Below are positions 1 through 8,573 of a DNA stretch of 64,000 bases, one piece after another; position 1 is the stretch's first letter; each line of letters begins with the position of its first letter. Source of the stretch: Chryseobacterium sp. 7 (GTDB lineage Bacteria > Bacteroidota > Bacteroidia > Flavobacteriales > Weeksellaceae); the NCBI RefSeq assembly GCF_003663845.1, contig NZ_RCCA01000001.1, positions 4,278,001 to 4,342,000 of the forward strand. The letters are read 5' to 3'. A program made the translations under genes and the position numbers. The notes under the pieces were generated by a model. That model made no database searches. It was given only the letters and a program-made list of their open reading frames with translations, and was not told the DNA's origin.

Positions 1-2
1 AT

Positions 3-1343
3 CCTGCTCTGCACTCTTTAGCTTTGGTTGCATTGATAGGAATGTTCTCCGTAATTATCATTACCTCCACCCTATACCCTTTCTGGTTCAGGTTATTCAT
101 TACCAACCGGGCAAAAAAAGGGCTTTCTCCGATTACGTTGAGATTATTACTGAATTCGGTCTTATCATTTTTATATTACGGACTTGGTGGACTTCTATTT
201 TCAGCTTTCGGAAGCTTCTTTGTGAAAAATTCCCAAGGGAAAATGCTGAATATGATCAAACTTATTTTAGCTAAATTTTTAACTTCTGTCCTTTATTCTA
301 ATCCATTTGTAAAGAAGAAGGTCATTAAAAATACAGCTGAAGATTTCAGCAAACCTGCCGTTATTATTGCCAACCACACCTCTTTCCTGGATACATTGGC
401 TATTGCAATGGCTACCCACAAAATTATTTATCTGGTGAATGACTGGGTATACGATTCTCCTGTTTTTGGAAAACTGGTAAAGGCACTTGGATTTTATCCC
501 GTCTCACAAGGAATCGAAAATGGGATGGTTCAACTGAAAGGAAAAATTGCACAGGGATACTCTCTTGTGGTATTTCCCGAAGCAGAACGTTCATATACCA
601 ATGATGTGAAGAGATTTCATAAAGGTGCATTTTATCTGGCTGAGCAATTCGGGTTAGACATCTTGCCTCTTTACATTCATGGAAACTCAGAAGTATTGCC
701 GAAAGGAGATTTCATTATTTACGATGGAAGCATTACCGTAAAGGTAGGAAACAGAATCAGCAAAGACGATATGAGCTTCGGCAAAAACTATTCTGAAAGA
801 ACCAAAAAGATCAATGCTTATTTCAGAGAAGAATTTGCAAAGCTGAGAGAAGAGATAGAGGATGAGAATTATTTTAAAAGTAAATTATTCCTGAGCTATC
901 TTTATAAAGACGCTGAAGTGGTAAAAGAAGTAAAAGAAGACTTTAATGCAAATAAATCAGTATATTTCGAGCTTAATAAGCACATACCCAATGATGCCAA
1001 CATTCTTCATATAGCTGATGATTTCGGACAGAAAGACGCTTTATTAACCTTATACCAAGCAAGCCGAAGAGTGTTTTCTCTGATAAAAAATGATGATAAA
1101 AGAGCAACGGCTGCTCATAGCTATCTGGTAAAAAGAAGAAAGATCCAGTATATAAAAGACCTTTCGGAGGTGAATAAGAAGATTGATGTGCTATTGGTCT
1201 CAAATGATAGCTTCACATGGAATGATATCCAGGATCTTCCTGAAAAAATCATTTTTGTCAATACGAAAAATGCGGTGCCTGAAAATGATAATTATGCACT
1301 GGAATTTAGTTCTGAATCATTAAAAGTATTTAACACTAAATAA
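3..1343 (+). CDS. C-terminal part of an MMPL-type exporter fused to a 1-acylglycerol-3-phosphate acyltransferase-like domain (5' end outside window)
   Basis: The frame is open to the left window edge (reading PALHSLALVALIG), so the true start lies upstream and only the C-terminal part is visible. The first ~75 residues are hydrophobic helices typical of the last membrane segments of RND/MMPL exporters. Then comes a PlsC-like acyltransferase domain with the HX4D motif (NHTSFLD) and an FPEAERS block, the counterpart of the FPEGxRS motif. The last ~140 residues have no motif I can name; parts look like a degenerate Rossmann/methyltransferase fold. Such fusions occur in flexirubin and aryl polyene loci, where export and acyl transfer of the polyene are the inferred jobs. 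It is followed 42 nt later by darA in the same direction. Confidence 0.8.
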   Translation, partial: PALHSLALVALIGMFSVIIITSTLYPFWFRLFITNRAKKGLSPITLRLLLNSVLSFLYYGLGGLLFSAFGSFFVKNSQGKMLNMIKLILAKFLTSVLYSNPFVKKKVIKNTAEDFSKPAVIIANHTSFLDTLAIAMATHKIIYLVNDWVYDSPVFGKLVKALGFYPVSQGIENGMVQLKGKIAQGYSLVVFPEAERSYTNDVKRFHKGAFYLAEQFGLDILPLYIHGNSEVLPKGDFIIYDGSITVKVGNRISKDDMSFGKNYSERTKKINAYFREEFAKLREEIEDENYFKSKLFLSYLYKDAEVVKEVKEDFNANKSVYFELNKHIPNDANILHIADDFGQKDALLTLYQASRRVFSLIKNDDKRATAAHSYLVKRRKIQYIKDLSEVNKKIDVLLVSNDSFTWNDIQDLPEKIIFVNTKNAVPENDNYALEFSSESLKVFNTK

Positions 1344-1385
1344 TACATATGAAAAACATATTTTTGTAAACGCTAAAGAAAACTA

Positions 1386-2300
1386 ATGAAGAAAAATATA
1401 CTTGTCATATATTATTCACAAACCGGACAACTTGAAGATATTGTGAGAAACATAGCCAAACCTTTTGATGCTCGAAAGGAAGCTTATGATATTACGTACT
1501 ACAACATTCAGCTCAAAGAAGATTTTCCTTTTCCATGGCCGGGTGATGTTTTTTTCAATACTTTTCCTGAATCTTATTTACAGATTCCCAAAGAAATCCT
1601 TCCGCCTTCAGAAGAAATTCTGAACAAAAAGTATGACCTTATTCTTTTTGGATATCAGGTATGGTATCTCACACCATCCATTCCTATTATTTCGTTCTTA
1701 AAGAGTGATTATGCGTCACGTATTCTTAAAGATACTCCTGTAGTCACCATCTCCGGAACCAGAAATATGTGGATGCTTTCCCAGGAAAAATTAAAAGTAT
1801 ACTTAAGAGATTTACAGGCTAAGCTTGTAGGAAATATTGCATTGGTTGACAGGCACGACAATTATACAAGTGTACTGACTATTCTTCGCTGGCTTACAAC
1901 AGGACAGAAAGAAAAATCAGGAATGCTTCCCGCTGCAGGGGTTTCTGATGAGGAAATCATAGGATCGGTAAAGTATGGCGAGATTATTGAAAGACATTTT
2001 AAGAATAATGATCTCAATAATTTGCAGCCGGATCTTGTGAAAAACGGAGCCATTGAAATCCGCGCGTTTCTCGTAAGGGTAGAAAAGGTAGGAAATAAAA
2101 TTTTTACAGTGTGGTCTAACCTGATTATCAAGAAAAAAGAGAAACGTCCATTGCTGATAAAATTCTTTAAGGTATATTTGATGGCAGCGATATGGATTAT
2201 CTCACCTGTCGTTTTGGTTTTACACCTGCTTACAACCCCTATATTTTGGTTTAAAAGACAAAAACAAAAAAGATATTTACAAGGAATTAATTTAAAATAG
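1386..2300 (+). CDS. darA: DarA-like dialkylresorcinol-forming enzyme
   Basis: This 304-residue protein starts with a flavodoxin-like N-terminus (ILVIYYSQTGQ) and ends with a hydrophobic helix at about residues 255-280. The match is to the DarA family, which works with the ketosynthase DarB to condense two acyl thioesters and aromatise the product to a 2,5-dialkylresorcinol, the alcohol half of flexirubins. The stop is 1 nt before the darB start, so the pair is almost certainly translationally coupled. DarA is generally called the cyclase/aromatase. The YSQTG loop hints at flavin binding, but that is inference. The family call rests on remembered similarity and on the adjacent darB. Confidence 0.85.
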   Translation: MKKNILVIYYSQTGQLEDIVRNIAKPFDARKEAYDITYYNIQLKEDFPFPWPGDVFFNTFPESYLQIPKEILPPSEEILNKKYDLILFGYQVWYLTPSIPIISFLKSDYASRILKDTPVVTISGTRNMWMLSQEKLKVYLRDLQAKLVGNIALVDRHDNYTSVLTILRWLTTGQKEKSGMLPAAGVSDEEIIGSVKYGEIIERHFKNNDLNNLQPDLVKNGAIEIRAFLVRVEKVGNKIFTVWSNLIIKKKEKRPLLIKFFKVYLMAAIWIISPVVLVLHLLTTPIFWFKRQKQKRYLQGINLK

Positions 2301-2301
2301 A

Positions 2302-3441
2302 ATGTACGACGTATTTATAACAAAAGCATCAAAATACTTACCCAATGAGCCGGTAGCGAATGATGAAATGGAGACTTATCTTGGGCTTATCAATGATGCG
2401 CCATCTAAAGCAAAATCACTTATCCTAAGAAATAATAAAATTACAACCAGATACTACGCTTTAGATAAAGAAGGAAATCCTACACACTCTAATGCGCAGC
2501 TTACTGCAAAAGCAATTGAAGGACTTTTTGATGAAAACTTCAAAAAGGAAGACATGAAGTTATTATCTGTAGGAACTACTTCACCAGACCAGATACAGCC
2601 GTCTCACGCTTCTATGGTACATGGTGAACTGAACATCGGAAAATCTATTGAAATTAATACTTCAACAGGTCTTTGCAACTCTGGAATGAATGCCCTGAAC
2701 TATGGATTTCTATCTGTAAAAGCAGGCGTACAGGAAAATGCAGTGTGTGCAGGCTCCGAAAGAATGTCTGCATGGATGACTGCTGATAAATTCAACCATG
2801 AGGCTGAAAATTTAAAATTACTGGAAGAAAGACCTATTATTGCTTTCAAAAGAGAATTCCTGAGATGGATGCTTTCTGACGGAGCAGGTGCGTTTCTTTT
2901 AGAAAATAAACCGAGAGAAAACAGTACTTCTTTAAGAGTAGAATTCATTGATTTCTATTCTTATGCTCACGAAATTGAAGCTTGCATGTATGCAGGATGC
3001 GATAAGCTGGAAGACGGAAGCCTGAAATCCTGGGCAGATTACCCTTCTGATGAATGGTTAAAACAGTCTATTTTCGCTATCAAACAAGACACTAAAATTC
3101 TTGATAAATACATCCTGGTAAAAGGAGCAGAAAGTTTAAGATCATCTTTTGACAAGCACAATTTGGATCCCGAAAAAATTGACCACGTATTGGCTCACAT
3201 TTCTTCAGGCTACTTTAAAGACGGACTGAAAGAAGAGTTTGCTAAAAAAGGAATGGATTTCCCTGCAGAGAAATGGTTCTATAACCTTTCTGAGGTTGGA
3301 AACATCGGAGCCGGATCAATATTTATTGCTCTTGAAGAATTAATGAATTCCGGAACTTTGAAAAAAGGAGAAAAAGTACTTCTTTGTGTTCCTGAAAGTG
3401 GAAGATTCGCTTATTCTTGTGCTTTATTAACGGTTTGCTAA
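2302..3441 (+). CDS. darB: DarB, ketosynthase III-like dialkylresorcinol condensing enzyme
   Basis: A 379-residue thiolase-fold protein of the KAS III type. The catalytic triad is visible: Cys125 in STGLCNSGMNAL, His299 in LAHISSG, and Asn334 in VGNIGAGS. DarB condenses a beta-ketoacyl thioester with a second acyl thioester before aromatisation by DarA. It lies directly after darA and its TAA stop overlaps the ATG of the next gene by one base (TAATG), so the genes are read as one operon. Size and residues are normal for the family, with no sign of decay. Confidence 0.9.
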   Translation: MYDVFITKASKYLPNEPVANDEMETYLGLINDAPSKAKSLILRNNKITTRYYALDKEGNPTHSNAQLTAKAIEGLFDENFKKEDMKLLSVGTTSPDQIQPSHASMVHGELNIGKSIEINTSTGLCNSGMNALNYGFLSVKAGVQENAVCAGSERMSAWMTADKFNHEAENLKLLEERPIIAFKREFLRWMLSDGAGAFLLENKPRENSTSLRVEFIDFYSYAHEIEACMYAGCDKLEDGSLKSWADYPSDEWLKQSIFAIKQDTKILDKYILVKGAESLRSSFDKHNLDPEKIDHVLAHISSGYFKDGLKEEFAKKGMDFPAEKWFYNLSEVGNIGAGSIFIALEELMNSGTLKKGEKVLLCVPESGRFAYSCALLTVC

Positions 3442-3872
3442 TGGAAAACAAACTGCCGACATCCGATAAAGATTTTGTAGAAAGCCTTATTCCGCAGCGT
3501 TTTCCTTTTGTAATGGTACATGAGTTATCAGAATATTCTGAAAACCATCTTCTGTCCGGTTTTGAAATAAAAGAAGACAACCTTTTTATACAAGACGGAT
3601 TCTTTCAGGCATCAGGTCTGATTGAACATCAGGCACAGAGCGTTGCACTGCATACAGGATATAAATATTATCTGCTGGGAAAAGAGGCACCTACAGGATA
3701 TATCGGGGCCATTAAATCTTTTGAAGCGGAAACACTGCCTAAAGTAGGAGATCAGCTGAAATCTGAAGTAACCATCCTCAATGAAGTAATGGGAGTAACC
3801 CTTGTGGATATCGTTACAAAATTAAACGGTGAAGTGATTGCAAAATCTCAAATGAAAACCGCTGTAAAATAA
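3441..3872 (+). CDS. Hotdog-fold 3-hydroxyacyl-ACP dehydratase-like protein (first of tandem pair)
   Basis: A 143-residue FabZ/ApeP-like hotdog protein. I start it at the ATG overlapping the darB stop (TAATG) rather than an in-frame ATG inside darB. The N-terminal LIPQRFPFVMV resembles the FabZ LPHRxPFLLV segment with Gln in place of His. The helix region GLIEHQAQS keeps the FabZ Glu and the following AQ. The GHFP loop that carries the catalytic His is absent: the aligned residues are NLFI. It shares the FEIKEDN block with the next gene, so the two are probably an old tandem duplication. Role: dehydration of ACP-bound 3-hydroxyacyl intermediates during polyene synthesis, perhaps only in a heterodimer with another subunit. 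Confidence 0.8.
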   Translation: MENKLPTSDKDFVESLIPQRFPFVMVHELSEYSENHLLSGFEIKEDNLFIQDGFFQASGLIEHQAQSVALHTGYKYYLLGKEAPTGYIGAIKSFEAETLPKVGDQLKSEVTILNEVMGVTLVDIVTKLNGEVIAKSQMKTAVK

Positions 3873-3879
3873 ACTGGAA

Positions 3880-4323
3880 ATGGAAATAAAGGAAGAGAAT
3901 ATCATCAATATACATAACTTTTTACCGCATCGTGAACCGATGCTGATGGCAGACTATATCCTGGAACTGACCAAAGAAAAAGTAGTGACTTCCTTTGAAA
4001 TAAAAGAAGATAATATCTTTGTTCACAACAATGAACTGGCAGAAGCCGGACTGATTGAAAACCTGGCACAAACCTGTTCATCTATCCTTGGGCAAAGCTT
4101 CTTCGAGAATCCTGAAGCAGATACAAAAGTAATCGGGTTCATTACCAACATCAAGAAGATTGAGATATTTGGACTTCCAAAAGTGAATGATAAAATCATC
4201 TCCAAAGCCTCTCTTATTTCACAGTTTGAGAATATTTGCCACATTTTCTGTGAAACTTTTAATAATGATGAATTATTAATCAGAGCGGAAATCAACCTGT
4301 TTATTCAGGAAGTAAAATCCTAA
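3880..4323 (+). CDS. Hotdog-fold 3-hydroxyacyl-ACP dehydratase-like protein (second of tandem pair)
   Basis: A 147-residue hotdog protein related to the preceding gene (both contain FEIKEDN and a GLIE-xx-AQ helix). It keeps LPHREPMLM at the N-terminus and the helix Glu (GLIENLAQT), but the residue aligned with the FabZ GHFP His is Ile. A His three residues later (FVHNN) is unlikely to substitute without a loop shift. The gap to the upstream gene is 7 nt. It is the last gene before a good terminator, so it closes the exporter-darA-darB-dehydratase operon. The function is inferred from family and position. Confidence 0.78.
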   Translation: MEIKEENIINIHNFLPHREPMLMADYILELTKEKVVTSFEIKEDNIFVHNNELAEAGLIENLAQTCSSILGQSFFENPEADTKVIGFITNIKKIEIFGLPKVNDKIISKASLISQFENICHIFCETFNNDELLIRAEINLFIQEVKS

Positions 4324-4346
4324 AGATCAATTGAACATAAATATAG

Positions 4347-4376
4347 AAAAGCTGTACAAAACGTGCAGCTTTTTTT
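4347..4376 (+). terminator. Rho-independent terminator after the darAB operon
   Basis: Stem AAAGCTGTAC / GTGCAGCTTT with one G-U pair, loop AAAA, followed directly by seven T. It lies 23 nt after the second dehydratase stop. Confidence 0.85.
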
Positions 4377-4499
4377 GTTCTAAATATTAATCTTAAATGG
4401 ATTTGTGAAAATTCAGGTAATTCATTTGTCTTGTCATATTTTCGAAAGGCAATTGATAACCAATAAATTACACTTACAAAACCTCATCATAAGATGAAT

Positions 4500-4515
4500 T
4501 ATTTCACGTGAAACA
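4500..4515. other. parS-like ParB-binding palindrome
   Basis: TATTTCACGTGAAACA matches the broadly conserved chromosomal parS TGTTTCACGTGAAACA at 15 of 16 positions (A for G at position 2). The central TTTCACGTGAAA is a perfect 12-bp palindrome. It lies in non-coding DNA between two convergent transcription units, which is a typical place for parS. Whether ParB binds it is inference. parS sites usually cluster in the origin-proximal part of the chromosome. Confidence 0.6.
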
Positions 4516-4555
4516 TTGGAGAAATCCGTGAAACTCTGATGGTCAGGGAGAAACA

Positions 4556-4594
4556 CAAAAAAATATGCTGCTTAGGATCTAAACAGCATATTTC
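4556..4594 (-). terminator. Terminator of the GG-leader peptide gene
   Basis: Read on the minus strand: AAATATGCTG, a 13-nt loop, CAGCATATTT, then a T run. It begins 22 nt after the stop of the small peptide gene. Confidence 0.8.
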
Positions 4595-4615
4595 TTAATT
4601 GAAGCTTTAGTATTT

Positions 4616-4795
4616 TTAGATAATAACTTCATAATCATTACCTCCGCAAATCTGCTCAGCAGAGCTTGCAATATCAGTATTAACCCCTACATTACGTATC
4701 TGGCCATTCGTACCGTTAGCACACGAAATATAAGCAGTTAAACCTCCTTTTACAGTTTTCAATTGATTTTTTGTAAGTTGTCTTAAATTTTTCAT
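4616..4795 (-). CDS. Small bacteriocin-like peptide with double-glycine leader
   Basis: A 59-residue peptide. I start at the ATG at 4795 (MKNLRQLTKNQLKTVKGG) because this is the usual leader of Bacteroidota natural-product or bacteriocin-like precursors: Lys-rich, an L-x-x-LK-x-V/I pattern, then GG at residues 17-18. Residues upstream of this ATG look non-coding. The mature part would be about 41 residues with two Cys (ISCANG and EQICGG). Leaders of this kind are normally cut at GG by a peptidase-containing ABC transporter, and none is visible here. The nearby ABC transporter (6560-8573) has no C39 domain. The gene has its own -7 box and terminator. Antibacterial activity is not shown. Confidence 0.7.
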   Translation of the reverse strand: MKNLRQLTKNQLKTVKGGLTAYISCANGTNGQIRNVGVNTDIASSAEQICGGNDYEVII

Positions 4796-4834
4796 GGTTT
4801 TTGTTTTTATTAGTTTTTTAATTATTGAGACAAA

Positions 4835-4842
4835 CAAATATA
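4835..4842 (-). promoter_or_regulatory. Bacteroidota -7 box for the GG-leader peptide gene
   Basis: Minus-strand TATATTTG matches TAnnTTTG about 40 nt before the ATG. A TTTG further upstream is closer than the usual -33 spacing, so only the -7 element is claimed. Confidence 0.5.
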
Positions 4843-5097
4843 AATAAATTAACCAAAGATCAAACACAATACGATTAATCATCAGCTTTTTTAACAATAT
4901 TTATAATTTAACATAACTTTTTTATACATTTCAAATATTAAATTAATGAATAGTTATATTTTGAAAGGTAATAATACCTGATTTTCGAATTACGATAACC
5001 ATATAATGTATTTTCACTATTTTAGCCACCTGATAAAAGAATCAAAAAACAGGTGAATATTTCCCATCTGTAATCTAAAAAAATGAACATTATTTAG
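4843..5097. other. AT-rich divergent intergenic region
   Basis: No coding potential is seen. The only structure is a CACCTG / CAGGTG inverted repeat at about 5028-5056 with an A-rich 18-nt loop. It lies before the + strand gene at 5098 and could form a leader hairpin. No -33/-7 pair for that gene could be assigned. Confidence 0.4.
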
Positions 5098-5502
5098 ATG
5101 AAAAAACAAGACCTGCCTCAAGACGAAAGTAACCTTAAGTCTGCCAACATGACAGAAGTTCTGTATGTGACGGATGAGAACGACAATTACACCACAGCAA
5201 ACAGTACAGGCTGGGATGCCAAGAAAGCTGCACTGGATGAATCTATGGAGCTTATCTATGAAAGAATTGAGGAAGCAAAACAAAATGTAGCCCATAATGT
5301 AGCAAGTCCTATTGCCTATTTTATGGAACTGAACAAAATGGATCTGGGAGTCCTTGCTTCTTATGTAGGAATGTGGCAATGGAGGGTAAAAAGACATTTT
5401 AAACCCAAAGTATTTAAAACACTAAGCGAAAATGTACTGAAAAAATATGCCGATGCATTCGGTATTTCAGTGGATGAATTAAAAAACTTCAACGGAAAAT
5501 AA
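5098..5502 (+). CDS. Conserved flexirubin-locus protein with XRE-like C-terminus
   Basis: A 134-residue soluble protein. The N-terminal half is acidic and has no recognised domain. The C-terminal 65 residues (LASYVGMWQWRVKRHF through LKKYADAFGISVDELKNF) look like a Cro/C1-type helix-turn-helix: the last part is the typical ending of XRE proteins (ADxFGISxDELxxF). It is probably a regulator or a scaffold rather than an enzyme. It lies 40 nt before the BtrH-like gene on the same strand. I cannot name the family. Confidence 0.65.
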   Translation: MKKQDLPQDESNLKSANMTEVLYVTDENDNYTTANSTGWDAKKAALDESMELIYERIEEAKQNVAHNVASPIAYFMELNKMDLGVLASYVGMWQWRVKRHFKPKVFKTLSENVLKKYADAFGISVDELKNFNGK

Positions 5503-5541
5503 ATGAAATGGGCCAGAAATACTGCCCGTTCCATTTGACCA

Positions 5542-6558
5542 ATGAAAAGATACAATCTGCAAATGAAATTAAACTTTGAACACCATCAGACTGCGCATTG
5601 CGAAAACGGTGTTGCTTCTAATCTACTGCTTAATAAAGGCCTGAAACTGAGCGAACCTATGATCTTCGGGATCGGTTCAGGATTGTTTTTTGTCTATCTT
5701 CCTTTTTTAAAGGTGAATTTTGCTCCGGGCTTCAGCTATCGTCCGATGCCGGGCGCTATTTTCAGTAAAGCAGCCAAAAGACTAGGAATTAAAATCAAAA
5801 GAGAAAAATTCTCCAATCCTAAAGATGCTCAAAAAGCTCTTGAAAGAAATCTGGAACAAAATATTCCGACCGGACTTCAGGTGGGAGTTTTCAACCTTAC
5901 TTATTTTCCTGAAGAATATAAATTCCACTTCAATGCCCACAACCTTGTGGTGTATGGAAAAGAAGACGGAAAATTCCTGATCAGTGATCCGGTAATGGAT
6001 TATACAACCTCCCTTTCCGAAGCTGAACTGGAAAAAGTAAGATATGCAAAAGGAGCACTTCCTCCGAAAGGACATATGTACTACCCTGTTTATGTTCCGG
6101 AAAATGTAAATCTTGAAGAAGCCATCAAAAAAGGAATTAAAGACACCTGTAAAAATATGCTGGCACCCGTACCTCTTATTGGAGTAAAAGCCATGAGATG
6201 GGTAGCCAAAAGTATCCCGAAATGGGCAGAAAAGAAAGGCACAAAAGTAACTAACCATTATTTGGGGCAGTTGATCAGAATGCAGGAAGAAATTGGAACC
6301 GGAGGCGGAGGCTTCAGATTTATCTATGGTGCATTTCTGCAGGAAGCAGCCGTTATTCTTAAAAATGATGAGCTGAAGGAATTATCAAAAGAAATTACTT
6401 CTATTGGTGATCTTTGGAGAGACTTTGCAGTGGATATTGCCCGTGTTTACAAAAACAGAAACTCAAAAAGCAATATCTATAACGAACTTTCTAAAACGAT
6501 GCTGCACATTGCAGATCTGGAAGAAGCTTTCTATAAAAAACTGAGAAAAGCGATCTGA
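5542..6558 (+). CDS. BtrH N-terminal domain / DUF4872 protein, putative acyl-ACP acyltransferase
   Basis: A 338-residue protein with a BtrH-like cysteine-peptidase-fold N-terminal domain: Cys20 in HQTAHCENG, His133 in FNAHNLVVYG and Asp149 in LISDPV form the expected triad. The remaining half matches DUF4872. BtrH of butirosin biosynthesis moves an acyl group from an ACP onto an amino acceptor. By analogy this protein may transfer the ACP-bound aryl polyene onto an alcohol or amine, in this locus plausibly the dialkylresorcinol. A second in-frame ATG at 5560 is possible. The stop is 1 nt from the ABC ATPase start, indicating coupling. Confidence 0.8.
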   Translation: MKRYNLQMKLNFEHHQTAHCENGVASNLLLNKGLKLSEPMIFGIGSGLFFVYLPFLKVNFAPGFSYRPMPGAIFSKAAKRLGIKIKREKFSNPKDAQKALERNLEQNIPTGLQVGVFNLTYFPEEYKFHFNAHNLVVYGKEDGKFLISDPVMDYTTSLSEAELEKVRYAKGALPPKGHMYYPVYVPENVNLEEAIKKGIKDTCKNMLAPVPLIGVKAMRWVAKSIPKWAEKKGTKVTNHYLGQLIRMQEEIGTGGGGFRFIYGAFLQEAAVILKNDELKELSKEITSIGDLWRDFAVDIARVYKNRNSKSNIYNELSKTMLHIADLEEAFYKKLRKAI

Positions 6559-6559
6559 T

Positions 6560-7318
6560 ATGGCAGAAAATATGATTGAGATCAAAAACTTATACAAGAA
6601 ATACAAAAATTCTGATGAGTTTTCTGTAAATGATATTTCTTTGAGCATCAGCAAAAATGAAATCTATGGAATTCTCGGGCCCAACGGAGCCGGAAAAACA
6701 ACACTGATTTCTATGCTTTCAGGACTCATAAAACCTACGTCAGGACAATTTACCATCAATGGATTATCACCACAGAAAGACGGCTTTAAAATCAGACAGA
6801 TTATCGGAATTGTTCCTCAGGAATATGCTTTATACCCAACCCTTACTGCTAAAGAAAACCTGATGTTTTTTGGAAGTCTGTATGGTTTAAAACACAACCA
6901 GCTCAAAAAAGCAATTGATGATTCTCTGGAAATCATGGGACTTTCAAAATTTGCAAACAAACAGGTAGGGCAGTTTTCAGGAGGAATGAAGCGCCGCTGC
7001 AACCTCATCGCCGGCACTCTTCATAATCCTAAAGTTTTATTCCTTGACGAACCAACAGTAGGTGTGGATGTTCAGTCTAAAAAAGCAATTATTGACTATC
7101 TTTTAGATTTAAACAAACAGGGAACCTGCATTATTTATACTTCCCATCACCTTTCGGAAGCGGAAGAATTCTGTACAAAAATTGCCATTATAGACCATGG
7201 AAAAATTCACGCTGTGGGAACGCCTGAAGAGCTTGTTTCACAGATTGCCAATGCTGAAAATCTTGAAGACGTTTTCATTTCATTAACCGGAAAAGAATTA
7301 AGAGATGTTGTTGTATAA
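6560..7318 (+). CDS. ABC transporter ATP-binding protein
   Basis: A 252-residue ABC ATPase: Walker A GPNGAGKTT, signature FSGGMKRR, Walker B VLFLDEP, and the switch His in TSHHLSEAEE. It resembles the drug/ABC-2 export group (CcmA/DrrA-like). It overlaps the permease start by 14 nt. The position between the BtrH-like protein and the thioesterase/ketosynthase genes suggests export of the pigment or a precursor. The substrate is unknown. Confidence 0.92.
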   Translation: MAENMIEIKNLYKKYKNSDEFSVNDISLSISKNEIYGILGPNGAGKTTLISMLSGLIKPTSGQFTINGLSPQKDGFKIRQIIGIVPQEYALYPTLTAKENLMFFGSLYGLKHNQLKKAIDDSLEIMGLSKFANKQVGQFSGGMKRRCNLIAGTLHNPKVLFLDEPTVGVDVQSKKAIIDYLLDLNKQGTCIIYTSHHLSEAEEFCTKIAIIDHGKIHAVGTPEELVSQIANAENLEDVFISLTGKELRDVVV

Positions 7319-8573
7319 ACTGTGGAGAAGTTTTATTAAGGAAATTCTTCTGCTAAAAAGAGATATTGGAGGAATCGTCATCATCTTTGTGATGCCTTTG
7401 CTTTTGATTGTAACCATTACCCTTATTCAGGATTCTACCTTTAAAAACCTTGAAGGATCAAAGATTCCGATCATTTTTATTGATCAGGACAAATCTGAAG
7501 TTTCAAAAAATATAAAAGCGGAACTGGAAAACAGCAAAACATTCCAGCTGCTAACCAATTTCAATGAAAAATCTGCTCAGGATGCGGTCTTTTCCGGAGA
7601 TTATCAGATGGCGATTGTCATTCCGGAAAATTTAACGAAAGATTTAAATTCCAATATTGATTCTAAAGTTCAGACCATTGTAAGTTCTTTCGGACTGGAA
7701 GGAGATTCTGCAAAAGTAAAAACAGCAGCTCCCAAAACCAAAGAAATTCATTTGTACTTTGACCCTGCTACCAATGCCGGATTCAAGAACTCTGTGATGA
7801 ATTCTGTGAATAAAATGGTTTTTGAAATTGAAAATAAAAAGATTTACAAAGCATTCCAGGAGCAGCTGGGAACTACCGAAAATCTTGATGAAAATAAAAA
7901 CCTCATCAGCTTTAAAGAAATCACACCCAAAAAAGGAGAAATGGACGTAATGCCGAATTCTGTTCAGCATAATGTTCCTGCATGGACGCTTTTTGCGATC
8001 TTTTTTATTGTAGTTCCTTTATCCATCAATCTGGTAAAAGAAAAAAGTCAGGGAACAAGTGTAAGAGCAAGAATAAGCCCTACGCCTTATTTTGTCCATA
8101 TTTTAGGAAAAACATTTACGTATCTGATCATCTGTATCATTCAGTTTTTATTGATGGTTGCTGTAGGTATTTATCTTTTCCCTTATATGGATCTTCCGGC
8201 TTTTGATGTATCCGGAAAAATGTTCCAGCTGATAACAGTAACGCTGTTTGCAGGATTGGCTGCCATCGGATTTGGAGTTTTATTAGGAACTATAGCCGAT
8301 ACACAGGAACAGTCTGCCCCATTTGGAGCAACGTCTGTAGTGGTTTTGGCTGCTATTGGCGGAATCTGGGTTCCTGTATTTTTAATGCCGGAATTCATGC
8401 AGACCGTAGCCAAATTCTCTCCTATGAACTGGGGACTGAACGCCTATTATGATATTATTTTAAGAAACAGCGGAATTGGCGGAATTGCCAAAGAACTGGT
8501 TTTCCTCTTCTTATTCTATATTGCCACCGTAGCCATTTCCATTTTTTACGAAAAAAAACAAAATGCAGTCTAA
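7305..8573 (+). CDS. ABC-2 type transporter permease
   Basis: A 422-residue membrane protein: one N-terminal TM (about 20-40), a ~180-residue extracytoplasmic domain, then a C-terminal set of about five TM segments (about 225-415). This is the ABC-2 layout shared with YhhJ/NatB-like exporters. It pairs with the overlapping ATPase gene and overlaps the following thioesterase gene by 11 nt. The substrate is not determinable from sequence. Confidence 0.9.
   Translation: MLLYKLWRSFIKEILLLKRDIGGIVIIFVMPLLLIVTITLIQDSTFKNLEGSKIPIIFIDQDKSEVSKNIKAELENSKTFQLLTNFNEKSAQDAVFSGDYQMAIVIPENLTKDLNSNIDSKVQTIVSSFGLEGDSAKVKTAAPKTKEIHLYFDPATNAGFKNSVMNSVNKMVFEIENKKIYKAFQEQLGTTENLDENKNLISFKEITPKKGEMDVMPNSVQHNVPAWTLFAIFFIVVPLSINLVKEKSQGTSVRARISPTPYFVHILGKTFTYLIICIIQFLLMVAVGIYLFPYMDLPAFDVSGKMFQLITVTLFAGLAAIGFGVLLGTIADTQEQSAPFGATSVVVLAAIGGIWVPVFLMPEFMQTVAKFSPMNWGLNAYYDIILRNSGIGGIAKELVFLFLFYIATVAISIFYEKKQNAV

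Noticed and set aside
4843..5097. A hairpin CACCTG...CAGGTG as a terminator
   Set aside because: No T run, a long loop and no gene ending nearby on either strand.
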